NCBI RefSeq assembly: GCF_052324685.1
Contig: NC_135214.1
Coordinates: 29,671,206 to 29,735,205 of the forward strand
From: Brachyhypopomus gauderio
Lineage: Eukaryota > Chordata > Actinopteri > Gymnotiformes > Hypopomidae
Length of the DNA: 64,000 nt
Reading direction: 5' to 3'
Shown piece by piece: positions 46,493-63,659 of the stretch. Numbering within the stretch: position 1 is the stretch's first letter; the number at the start of each line of letters is the position of its first letter. Under the pieces are notes generated by a model. It was given only the letters and a program-made list of their open reading frames with translations, was not told the origin of the DNA and ran no database searches. The position numbers and the translations under genes were made by a program.

Positions 46493-47498
46493 TGCACACG
46501 CAGACTCAAACATGAATACACTTCTCATATTAACAGCATGACTTTGCTATCACTGCTGGAATAATGCAACGTGTGTGTGTGTGTATATATATATAGATAT
46601 CCAGGGCATTACCGCAGAAAATTTCGGCCACTGGCCATGCCGTATTAATGAGGACATCAAAGAGGTGTGAGAGAGTCATAGAGAGAGAAGGTGCGCATTT
46701 AGCCTGGAACGCTTTCGCTCAGCCTGAGTGAGGGTCCCTCTGCCAGGAAGAGTGAGTACCGAGACATGTAATTCCACCCATCCAGCATGCACGCAACCGA
46801 CAATCTGTTTTCCTCAACACCATCCCTATTTTAAAAACGAGGTCAGGCGGGACGCGTGCAGAACTATAGTGTTCCCTGTTCTACGGGACGGATGGCGGTG
46901 GTCTGTGTCTGCACGGGGTGCATCGCCACGATGTGCTTGCGACACGCAGTGTCCCTGCATGCATGAATCAATGACTTTTACTTCACTGCTTCATTTGTTG
47001 GACGTGTGAGGTGCTTCTTCTGGAATGAGGATGGAATGTAAGAGAGTTGATGCTAGAGTTGAAAGTAGGATTGCCCCAGTGTTTCTCCTCTTTTGGACCA
47101 TGGATAGGTCCATAGGGAATTGAACTGCACTGATTGATAGAACATTGCTCAGGGATCTATTAGGAATGATTAAGAATTCTACAAAAGAGGCTCCTATTGT
47201 ACTGTATTGTATTCTGTTTACCTGGATAATTATAGTAAAACATTTCTCATGGCAGTGTCACCCAAGAAATGCATTTTAATTATTACATTTAATATCTAAT
47301 TTTCTGATATAGCTAACATCCAGTTGTCCCATGAATCTTTAATGGTATGTGAGGGTACTGCTGTACATAGCAAATTCTTTGTGATCTAGCAAAGTATCAG
47401 TAGTAGCAAATGTCTTTTTAGTTTTAAAAATGCATTTGTGATCTAAAACTGAGTTGAACATAAATTCAAGTATTTCTAGGACATCTCAAAATGTCTGT

Positions 47499-47502
<4 letters not shown>

Positions 47503-47570
<68 letters not shown>
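47503..47570. repeat. (CA)n microsatellite
   Basis: About 34 CA dinucleotides, about 280 bp past the ptk6 stop and possibly within its 3'UTR. Confidence 0.97.
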
Positions 47571-47572
<2 letters not shown>

Positions 47573-47845
47573 AAAAGGAAGGAAAGAAAGAAAAATAACC
47601 AGAAATATTCTTCAGAGAAATTCCTTGAATAGTTTAAAATATTATTCTTAGTTAGCTGTGGCTAGAAATGTATACTTTAATTGGTTGCAAGCACAAATTT
47701 TAGGGTGGATGGCAAAGTCAAATGCATTGATACCTCGAAAACACATGCTAAAGAGTTTGGTTTAAAGTCCAATCTAATTCTTTCATAGTTCACTGAAGCT
47801 AATGCTGAAGCTAATAAAGCTAAAGAAATCTAACATCAACCCTCT

Positions 47846-53118
<5,273 letters not shown>

Positions 53119-54940
53119 TTGGGCAGATGTGTGAGGGAAGAGAGGTAGAGACGTTCGTAGTGCTAGCGCTACATACACTTTCTGTGAGATCCCTGAGATG
53201 CCATTCCAACGAAACGCAGGGCAAATGGGAGGAGCAGATGAAAACCAGTGTAACATAGAAGGAGTACGGACTGCATGTGTGTCAGCCGGACAGTCCGGTT
53301 TTAGGCTACAGGGAAACATGCACAAACATCGTGTCTCTCGTTTCGTTCAATTTTAGGCCCACCTAACCTGTGCAGGGAAAGTCATGTACAAAATCCCTAT
53401 GGAACACACTAATTTGTCTTATTGACAATGTTTCAACCCTAACCTGTACATATCCTCTGCAAGATTTTATTTTCAATGTTCACCTTTTCGACTCTGGTAA
53501 TATATGAACGCGACAGATAACACAGACTGACAGACTGACTCTGCAACAGGACCACCAGAGAGGATGAAGTAGGCTACACCATATTGGTGACACTCAACAC
53601 ATTACTACAGAAGAAAGATAGATCACATACCCCTGCAACAAAAATAATGTATTTACTTCAAGAGCACCCGTAGTTACACGCTCACATATTTTCTTTTCAT
53701 TGGCTTAAGTGTTTTAATTTTCAACTTGGAAAAAAGTTGGCTAAAATGGTTTAAGTACACTCTAAATATTGTTTATTGATTATTATTAATGCACGTGCTG
53801 ACTCTCTCGGGGAACAGTCTAGCCAGCGTTAGTTTGTAATTGCGTTGTTTTCCCTTAACTGGGTGTAAATTGAGTATGGATCTGGACTCTTTTTTTTTTG
53901 CTGTGCAGTTATATTCTGTGGATATGAAATTGGACTGAAGGCTCGACGTCTGATCGCTCTGAATGGAAGGCTAACATATATAACAAAAATACACTAACGA
54001 TCGTCTTTTCGTTAATTGCTATCAAAGGAACATATTCAAGATATATATTCATTCAAGATACATATTCAAATCACATATTCAAGCATTTTGCCTATATGTA
54101 GAAAGTCCATTTACAACAAGCCCTCAAATCTCAGTCTCCACTCATTCATAAATGGATATAGCCTACTGAATACAACTTCAGGGCCTTTTACTACTATCAT
54201 CACTATTTCATTGGACACCTCATAATGCTTTGATATGTTTACCTTAAGCTCATACCCAAGGTTGCATTGATTAAAGCGCTATGTTCTCAATTACTCTGTA
54301 GGACATAGGTGCATTTTATTACTTTTTCTATTCACCAAGGAATTTTGACTAGGCATAATGCTTTAATAAACTCAAATGCATCCCAATATGCAACAGTGTA
54401 ACAGCTGAGCAACGTAACAGCTGCGTAGCGATGTTTCCGCATGTCATCACTCTCTCCTGTAGTTGAAACTTGTGAACTAGTGCATGGAGTTGGCAGGACA
54501 GTCAAGGCGAGATATTGTGATGTACCAATTAAATTAAATAGTGAAAACGATAAACGATTAGGTGTAACCCCACCTGACCTACATAGGTAAAACTGCTCTG
54601 TAAAGTTCCACATGGAGTGTATGCAACCTTTGGTACATTGATAATAAATAGTACCCCCCCCCCCCCCCCCCAAGTAAAAAATACTAAATCCCCTTAGTGT
54701 ATTGCTCTCCGTAGTTTAACTATTGTAGTTTCTGTCTATTAAATGAAAATTTAATGCTGAAACATTGCAGCATGTTGCTTATAATGAGCTTTCCTGGCCA
54801 ATTAAGCACTATGGTGAAACAGTGGTGAAACAGGGTGCTGTGTTTACAAGTGACTCCCAAACATGAGCGTCCCCAGAGCCGGACTCCTGTGGTGAGCTGC
54901 TGAAAGTACAGGCAGGGCGCGGCATGATTGATCAGTTCAC
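53119..54940 (-). other. ptk6 upstream region and spacer to nol4l
   Basis: No coding exon is recognised. The part nearest 53,118 must hold the ptk6 5'UTR and promoter, but no TATA box or clear initiator stands out. A poly-C run lies at about 54,653-54,671. Confidence 0.45.
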
Positions 54941-54943
54941 TGT

Positions 54944-54949
54944 TTTATT
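54944..54949 (-). terminator. candidate polyadenylation signal of nol4l
   Basis: TTTATT on plus reads AATAAA on minus, about 5 kb after the nol4l stop. A 3'UTR of this length is plausible for the gene, but closer signals may also be used. Confidence 0.35.
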
Positions 54950-57900
54950 CAGCAACTCAGTGACACACACCTCTGGAAGAGGGAGCCTAGCAACTCTGCA
55001 GCAGACAGTTTTTCAGACCGTAGCGTTGACACCACACTGAAAATGTAAAAAGAGTCCTTTTCAGACGATTATGAGTCTCATCAAAGTGATATGTACGAGG
55101 CGGGAAACCCTCCCACCTGAGCTTTTTTTTTTCTATTAATTTTTTTCCTTTTAATTTTTTTTCTTGTTTTTTTCTCTTTTTGCATGAAACAAACAGAAAT
55201 GGAATTACCTGCCATATTTTCCATCTTTTTGTCATTCACATATATTCATATATATATTTATATTTATCAACACTTCTCTAAAGAATTCAAATATTCAGCC
55301 ACATGTACTGAAAAGAATGTTCACTTTTAAATCACAATAATAAATATAAAAAAAAGATATATAGCAAATCCAATATAAATGACATGGGAGCAGAGAGCGG
55401 GCACGGACTGGTCAGTCAGGACGTATTGGCCTGGATTAAAAAACAAACAAAAACAAAAACAGAATAAACTCAGAGAGTCAACGTTTCCTGAGGTTCCTAT
55501 GTTCCCCATATAGACAAACAGCATGAGGGGAATGGCTTTTAAAATCACAGAAGAGCTTCTCTAGAAGGTCAAAGTGCAAATTCTGTCGTTACAGTCATTG
55601 CAGACAATAATCACATTGTAACTGAAATTTTGAATTTTGGCCCAGTCGGAAGAGCACGTCCCTTTGCCTCAGATGGCATATATATATATATAACTTAAAG
55701 AGCATTAACACATAATTTAATTTAACATTTGGGCAGTTTAATTGGTATCTTGCACTTTGAACTTATAAGAAGCTCTCTGTCTCTCTGTTTTTTTTTTTCT
55801 CATTCACCACCTTCACCTTCTGTCGGTGACTGCAGCGATGCCTCTCAAGGCCCTTGCACATGGATCCCAACCCTGATTCACACCGGGCTTGCGCTGAGGA
55901 AGCAACACACCTCTTGAGTGCAAAAAAAAACTGAACAGTGTTTGAGAGAGAGGAGAGGTAAAGCCGACCTGCAAATGAAAACAGGCTCGGCTTACAGGTG
56001 CACTAGAATGCAGAAATAGTGAATCCTTTTTAAGACACGGAGACTGAACAAGAATGTGTTAAAAAGAAAAGATGCCTGTGCAGAAACAGTTGGTAAGGAA
56101 GGCACACTGAGAACACTCTCATTTATAAATGTGCCCTGGGATACTAACCACCATGGAGAAATGACAGTCAAAAATATACATTTATGCATTCTGAGTGTAA
56201 AGTGTGCAAGGACCTTAACAGTGGTTTAACCAAGTCTCTGTAACCTTCTAACATTGCCCCTGCATGCACTAGATCAAAGAAACAATTGAACAGCTGAAGT
56301 CATAGACAAAGGCTATGGGGCTGATTGGGGGGCGGGGCTTCAACAAATAAAACAACAAAAAGAATCTGATCCTCTGTACATGTAAACATCACACACTTCC
56401 ACTGAGTCAAAAAACCAGAAAGAAATAATACAAAGCTTCACATTGGTATACAAAGAGAAACCAGGCTTCAACCTAAGGTTTCTGGTAGGTACAGGAGTAG
56501 AAACCAATAAAATACAATAATCATATTAATAACAATAACAATAATATTACAAAGCACCACAAAATTAAAAGAACACAGGCAATGGTTGTTACCACATTTT
56601 GATTGCAGACCTCAGCTGCACTTATAAAAAAATAAGTTGTAGCATCTCTTTTTTAACCCTCCAGATTTTCGTTATTTTCTCTGTCTGCATGTGTGAATGT
56701 GTCGGTGTTTGTATATATGAATATGCGCTTTGTGTATTTTTATTTATTTTTCTTCTTTACTTGCAAAAATGATCATGGAGCTCTCAGGGCCTGTTCTCAA
56801 ACATGGATTCTGATCATTATACCACTGTTATTTCACAGGAAAGGTAGCTAAAAAAATAAAGAAAGAAGGAGAGTATCAGACATACATCGATGTTGACGTG
56901 CCACGTTGGACTGATTGAAAACTCATAGTGATTCCTACTGATTTCTGGGATTGACTAGTAGAGCCTTAACTGCCAGGTGACCTCACTGGGAAGTCAGCCT
57001 GGTCGTCTGAGCCGCCATCAGTTTACACACTAGAACTCCATTAGCTACACGAATGGTTTCAATAAAACAATGGTTTTTACAAACTAAGGACTTTTCTTTA
57101 ATCTGCACTAAATGTTTATGAAATAAGTATTCTCCAAAGGTTTGGCTTGAGTGTGCTGTTTTTTTTTTTTTCGACCATTGCAGACTCCACTCTGTAATTC
57201 AGCATATAAGCATATTATTTAAATTTAGCTAGCAATAAAAGTGCTATCATGTTTTAGGCTAATTTACAAGATAAAATTTGGGTAAAAAGAATACATGATT
57301 TCTCATGTCATGTGACATCTTCATCAGGAAATTCACTGTAGTAAAATTTAATTTACAGTCACACAAAGATGATTTTTTGCTCAGAATTTGTTGAGGTTGA
57401 GTATTTTCTGAGTATTCTGCTCATACACTAAGTTTACGTTCAATGGCCAGCTCTCAGTCTGGAGCAGTGGGCACAAGGTCAGCTCCTTTCAGCCATACAA
57501 AAAGAACTTTATAAACCTCACGGACATACACAATTAAGAAGAGTACATATATACAAAGAAAAATTAAAAAGAAAATGAATATAAAAAATATGCCAAGACA
57601 AGTTAGTGGAGTATAGTTAGTGGAAAAGAAGTGGTTCCCCTTAACTGAGCCCCCAGAAAGAACAGTGTATCTCTGGGCTGAATAATTATCTGGTTATGGC
57701 TACAACACTTGAAAGGTTGCAAAATACACTGCCCTTAAAAAGGCTTGAGACAAGGAGCAAGTGCTACCATAGCATTACGTATTTTAAATGAACCGCTAGA
57801 TTGTCTTTTGCTTTTTTATACAATATGATTTTATCTGAAGAATCTGTTGACGTTATGTTTGAAATTCACACAGTGGGGGAGATAACAGAAGGGGGCGTTT

Positions 57901-59985
57901 CAACTGTAGTCTGCAATGTAGAGTAGATGTGTGCAAGCCACAGATCTAACTTCCATGAGAAGAACAGGAGACATACGCTTCACTCCTGTAATTAAGCATT
58001 TCCTCCTTGATCTGCCAATCACTGAGGTGTCCAGCCAATCACAACCTACTCTCCGGTAAGACTGACATCACATACATTATGACATAACCAGTCTGGAGGT
58101 TTTTTTAAGCTTTGGCCTCCGTCTACTGATAATTAGGTCCCTTTTCTTAAACTTGAATGCATATGTACATAATAAGTCCCTCTTACAATTCTGATTGGTC
58201 CCCGTGCAGTATGAAAGTGACTCAGTCATGAGGTTAGAAAACAAGAGCAGCATTCACAACTTAACAAAACTTGTTTGCAATGCAGCATGGGAAATGCAGT
58301 TCTTTGTCTTTTTTCCATGTATGGATATGCCAGTTCATCTGAAAAGCACCTCACAGCAAGACTGTTGTTGCCAATCTGCTCCTTCTGTGAGTGTTTCCCA
58401 GAATGCATTACTGTGCTGAGGGTGAGAGGTTGCCAAGGCGATGGGGTGTGTAGGAAGGGTTTAGAGTAGAGTGGGGTTTTTAATTTCCACTCAGCACAGT
58501 TTCATTTGCATAATGTCCAACAGTCTGACATGCCCATTCGATATAATTTCAACATCTACAGCAGTCCACATCAGTCATCAATTCTTTAAAGTGAAAATTT
58601 TGTTTCTATGCTTGTGTATATATGAAAAAGAGATAAATGTATGTAAATAATGGACATGTCTTAGAAAGTCTATGATATGCTTTCTGACAACACACTATTA
58701 CGATTATCATCTACATTGCACCTTATCCCCAACTTCAGTAACATTGATCAAACATCAAATATCTTCCTCTTCCTCTTGAGTGGTATCTCTGGTCTCCAGC
58801 CTAATCTCACCATGACTGTACGTAGCGTACACAACATGCTCATCTCTGTGGCATATTATCTTTGACGGCTGAGAGTTTGCCACCCCGCCGGATAACGCTC
58901 TTCAGATGACAGGAACTGAACCGAGCCCTTGAATATACACTGCGCACCTGAAGGTGTGGGGTGGGGGCTCCGTTTGCACGGGGGGCGTGTGGCCATCCAA
59001 AGCCACTTGGGTGTGCGGTTTGTGCTTGGTGTCAAGCTCTCCGGCCCCGGGCTGCACGGGCCCACTGAGAACGTGCGGTGACTAAAAAGCGTGCGTCTGA
59101 GCAGAAGTGGGGGCACCAGTGTTTTTTGTAGGCTGACCTATCTGTGCAAGTAACCTCACAAGGACCCTTCTCATCGATCACAACGATCACGATGATATAT
59201 TTAGGATGCATGAAGTGTAATGGACTGGCACAGCCACGCATCTTCGCTTTCCTTGTGACCGCCATCTGCATAATCGCAGCTGACTTCTGGGTGCAAATGA
59301 TCCTGCCCTACACGCATGAGCTTTGGGTGGCGATGATCCAATCGCGTTACACAGGAAATGACATCGCGTGTCTGTTCTGGGAACACTCCTGATGTTGGAG
59401 AAGGATATTAGGTAATGATTGTGTCGACTGGTGTAAATCTCCACAAGTGCTGCAATGTTTCTCTGTGGTCAGCCATCTGATGGCTTCGTGTGTCACAGAT
59501 TGTGCTCTGTACAGTGCTATGTTGTGACATCGTTGCCAGAGACAAGCCTTTCTTCCCCATGCAGCTACACTGCCTCACGGAGCCAACTCAGCTCGTGAGC
59601 AAAGTCATCGCCGCCTCGTGCAGAGAGTCGAGCCCTGCTGCAAGTCTAATCATGGGCTAAGGGAATTTGGTAAAGACACTAGAATTAAGATAAGGCTATC
59701 ATGAAGAAAGTCGTAGGTAGCTCTATAGAGAAAAGGGGTGGGGTGCATGTTTTTGTCTGTGTGTGTGTGTGTGTGTGTGTGTCGCACATGTATGTGTGTG
59801 TGCGTCTGCTTGTGGCCAAGTAGCTACATATATGATTTCTGCTAAGGTGTGCATATCCCAATTGACGTACACTCCAACGTGTGTGCCGGGCTGACCACTG
59901 GCTGTGCATGCTTGTGCGTGTGTTCTAGGGGGCACATATGTTTACACGTGTGTGATGGGACTGAACCGTGCGCAGCTTGCAGTTC
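54950..59985 (-). other. probable nol4l 3' untranslated region
   Basis: No exon of another gene is recognised. Mostly AT-rich with T/A runs, plus a more GC-rich part at 58.9-59.4 kb. A (GT)n microsatellite lies at about 59,756-59,782. Open frames up to about 85 codons show no family resemblance. The extent as UTR is inferred. Confidence 0.4.
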
Positions 59986-60206
59986 TCAGTTCTGCTGCAG
60001 GATGAGGTTCTCCAGCTCGTCGGCCGAGCGGAGCAGGAAGGCGGCGGACTCGCGGTACCCGGCGATGAGCTGCCTGACGGCGCTCACCTCGGGCGGGCTG
60101 AGCTGGGCAGATGCCCCCCCGCCCCCGCCGCCCTGCCCGTGGCTGTTCGAACTGGACGATGACGACGAACTGGAGCCCAGAGACTTCATGCTGAGATCGG
60201 TGGGGC

Positions 60207-60251
<45 letters not shown>

Positions 60252-61143
60252 TGCATGAGGAAGACAGGGGACAGGAGGTGGAGGGAGCAAGGTCTGTGTG
60301 CAGTTCAGGTAAAATGAACTTGCCACCAGCAGACACTTACCATTGCTCTGAGTCGTCCCGCTGTTTGGCAGGCTGTTGCCTAGGGTCCCGTAACCACGGA
60401 AACTGTAATTGAGCCCACCATTGGTGTAGAGCTGGTCTTGGGAGTAGGTTGAGGCAGCCAGTGAGAAGCCTGAGTGGGCCAGGGCAGCAGGGTCCCTGGA
60501 ATTGGGCTTATCTGCAGTAATGGGCTCATCCTGCAGAGGGCAGTAGGTGGAGCATGGCAAGAGAGAGACGTACACAAAGTCTATTAGTTGGGCTCATCCT
60601 GCAGAGGGCAGTAGGTGGAGCATGGCAAGAGAGAGACGTACACAAAGTCTATTAGTTCTGAAAACCAACCAAAAAAATTCAACAACTACCATCAATTATC
60701 ATGTATTACTGCTGATCCAGTTTAAATCTCAAAGCACGGGCAAATGTGACTCATTCTTTCTCAGTTCTTTAGTGACAGTTCAAAGCCATATTACTTTTGA
60801 ATTCAAGTATTATGCCTTATTTTTATAAGTGCCTTATTATGTGCCTTATTATTAAAAATTGGCAACTCTCCCAGTCCACTTTGTTCTCTTAGAGCTGCAT
60901 CTGTAGACTCTGACAGCAGCTGTGAAGTGGATGTGAATTGCAGAGAGAAACTTGTAATGTCAGGTTTAGTTTTCCCCATATGTTTCTGCATTTTCAGATG
61001 CATTTTAGGAGCAATTTTTCTTGTTTTTTTTCCACTACACCCTCCCCCCCCCACACTCACATATACACACACACACACACACACTCACTCACTCACTCAC
61101 TCACTCACTCACTCACTCACTCACTCACTCACTCACTCACTCA

Positions 61144-61209
<66 letters not shown>

Positions 61210-62843
61210 CACACTCACACTCACACTCACACTCACACTCACACTCACACTCACATGGCTCTGGTAGATGTCGAGGCGCATCCTCTTGGCAGCGTTGCGT
61301 GTCTCACTCTCACAGGCAGCTGCCAGGATGTTTTCAGCCATGGCGGAGGTGAGATGGGGGGGTGTGGGCCGCGTCTGACCACAGGAAGATGGACATATGA
61401 CCAGAGTGTCAGCACACCACAGCTATTATGCAGCTTTTTCAAGCCTCTCGAAGAGATCTTAAAAGCAGTGATCTCTTGAATCATGTTATTTGGTCTAAAA
61501 CAAAAACAAATACATATTTTTTTTCAATCCAGGAATATGTCTCTTCCACACATCTCAACTGACTAGAATTGTTAAGCACATTAACAATTTATATAGCTTA
61601 TCTTATAACAGTAGGAGCAACTACAGATATATGCTCCACTGTGCAGATGTTTTTGACTAAACTGAGGTCAGCACTGAGTTAAGGTGAATGACAACATTGA
61701 TAATGACAACAGTAAACAGTATTCCTAAGCTGTTTACCTAAGCCCACTCTGTAGATCTATGCAATGAATTCATCTTAGGTATTATATTAGGTTTGTCTGC
61801 CCGATTATTTGAGTTTGCCTAGCAAAGCCTGCCACATACATCCAATCCTGTCCAGGCAATAAACACTATGTGCTTTCGGATCAGACTACAGTCACTGAAG
61901 AGCCCTCCTGCATTATGGCAGGTCAGACAGGATGGTCAACCTTAAACACGTGTGACCTCAGACCTCACAGCTCTCCGAGGGGCTTTTTTAGATGTGTAAC
62001 ATGCATGAATTTGGATTAGAGGGTCCGCACCTCGAAGCCTCCCTTCTTCATACGTCTGCAGGACTTGAGGTAGGTGCGGATGCGTTTGCGAGCGCGCTCC
62101 TGAAACTCGGGGAACTGCCGGCCACAAGACTCGATGATGGCCTGGATCTTCTCCTTCGGCTGCTTGGAGATCGGCACCATCCGGTCCAAGTTCTCATCCA
62201 CAAACAGCCGCACGAACATCTGAGAGGAAATTACAGTAAATTTGAGCAAATGAGAGTAAATGAGAGAGAGAACAGGCAGAGAGGGAGAGGACGAGAGGAG
62301 AAAGTGGAGGAAGGAGAGGGGATGTGGAGGAAACAGAGAAAAAAAACAACAACAACAAAGATGGGGCCTGCCGTGCTGCTTCTTAACCCTAACCTTCTAA
62401 AAGGCCTCATGAATACGAGATGGCGGAGAGATGGGCGAATGTTGTTCATGAAAAATAATATGAAGACAGAGAGGATGCTGGGAAATGGAAGCGCAGAGAA
62501 ACGTATGGGGAAACGAAGGCGACTGTGGGAGACTTTAAGATGAAAATGAAGTAAGTAAGGAGCACTCAGATGTATGATGCCATGAGCAGGAGAAACACGT
62601 AAATGTAAACAAAGAGACTGTTCAAGGAGGCATGAAGAAATGTTTGATTAATCTTACGTTGAAAGCTTTGAGTCTCTCGGGGTCCAGGCCCTCTGCATCA
62701 TTAATCTTGTCGCTGTCGTCGTGATCATCGTGATCGTCGTCGTCATCATCCATGACCTGAGCGCGTGGTGTGTTCAAGTCCTCCGCACACATGCTGACTT
62801 CGGTCTTAACTGAGTCATAGCTTCCTGAGCTGTACTGAGGAGA
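59986..62843 (-). CDS. nol4l: nucleolar protein 4-like, C-terminal 5 exons (5' end beyond window)
   Basis: A nuclear protein of the NOL4 family. Exons read on minus are 62843-62658, 62219-62031, 61374-61255, 60530-60341 and 60206-59986, all GT-AG and in phase, giving about 301 aa. In order they show [14 protein letters not shown] and an acidic Asp/His run; [48 protein letters not shown] (basic, NLS-like); [55 protein letters not shown] (a PxDLS-type CtBP-binding motif); and the conserved end [33 protein letters not shown] and [12 protein letters not shown] fit NOL4L better than NOL4. Three of its splice sites are made of simple repeats and one acceptor is duplicated. The N-terminal exons lie past 64,000. 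Confidence 0.95.
60209..60246. repeat. (GA)n microsatellite forming a nol4l polypyrimidine tract
   Basis: Nineteen GA on plus, read TC on minus, end directly in the CAG acceptor of the last nol4l exon (60,206). Confidence 0.97.
60521..60656. repeat. 68-bp exact tandem duplication covering a nol4l splice acceptor
   Basis: Bases 60,521-60,588 and 60,589-60,656 are the same 68-bp sequence. Each copy contains the minus-strand acceptor CTGCAG followed by GATGAGCCCA, the start of the fourth exon present here. Confidence 0.95.
61060..61254. repeat. compound microsatellite (AC)n(TCAC)n(AC)n(ACTCAC)9
   Basis: The block consists of AC repeats, about 16 TCAC units (61,083-61,148), more AC, and nine exact ACTCAC hexamers (61,201-61,254). 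Read on minus, the hexamers are nine GTGAGT copies starting at the first intron base after a nol4l exon. Confidence 0.97.
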
Positions 62844-62852
62844 CTGGACACA

Positions 62853-62899
<47 letters not shown>

Positions 62900-63094
62900 C
62901 AGAAATAACATCTTTAATTCATACACGGAAAATCCAGTGAAATCCCTTTTTTGGACTTATGATACTGGATCACACCATGTTTTCTGGCATCACCAAAGAG
63001 ATCACTAAATACAATCACTAAGCATCTCTAAACACATCACTGACACGATCACAAAATAGATCACTGATCTGATGACTAAACATCACAGCTTAAA

Positions 63095-63360
63095 CAGTAC
63101 CGGCCTAAAGTTTGGACACACCTACTCCATCTTTTATACTTATTACTTTCTACGTACAATGCAATGTTTTTTTACAATCACAGTGAAGATCAAAACGTTG
63201 TGTGTTTTAGAGTCTTCAGAGTTCATTCTCTCAAAAGACTTCAGGGGGCAGCTACCTTCAACATTCTTGAAGAAATTCCCACATATGCTGAGAACTTGTG
63301 GACTGAAGGTTTTAATAAGTACCATATCAACCACATACCATTTTTTTTCAAACAAGTATT
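63095..63360. mobile_element. Tc1/mariner-type terminal fragment
   Basis: It starts GTACCGGCCTAAAGTTTGGA followed by CACACCTACTCC, a sequence common at the ends of fish Tc1-like elements. It runs on through ACTTCAGGGGGCAGCTACC-type sequence. No transposase is visible; family assignment is from recognition only. Confidence 0.5.
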
Positions 63361-63659
63361 TGACTTGCTTTCTATTCTTGGCATCATCAAGTCACCTTAA
63401 CAAAGAATTTAAGGTTAATAAATTCTTAAAATTATATCAGGTCTCTCCTGAAAAACGCAATCTCGACCCAATTATACTCAGGAAGAATAGAACAACTTCA
63501 AATATGCAATCCCATGACGAATTCACTGAAAAGGTGGTTCCTGTTCAATTGTACGATTATCTTAATTTTGAACGTTTAAACGATGAGTTCTGGCGCAGCA
63601 AACGAATTTGGCCACCTGAGAAATCTCTTCAAGGGCCGTCAACTCCCTCAGCAGTGGGG

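Larger units (their letters stand above)
43113..47845. other. spacer between ppdpf and ptk6, no gene recognised
   Basis: The stretch holds a Tc1 relic, two long (AC)n microsatellites and several open frames of 60-120 codons with no family resemblance. The latter part presumably includes the ptk6 3'UTR on the minus strand; I could not settle on a polyadenylation signal. Confidence 0.5.

Noticed and set aside
59144-59392. 82-codon plus frame with a membrane-like segment
   Set aside because: It lies in the inferred nol4l 3'UTR, with no family resemblance and an equally long frame on the other strand.
61021-61479. Plus-strand frames of 109-152 codons rich in Thr-His and Leu-Thr
   Set aside because: They are produced by the compound AC/ACTC microsatellite and have no non-repeat homology.
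59986-62843. Assignment to nol4 rather than nol4l
   Set aside because: [20 protein letters not shown] and [15 protein letters not shown] match NOL4L more closely than NOL4, and the neighbours fit human chromosome 20.
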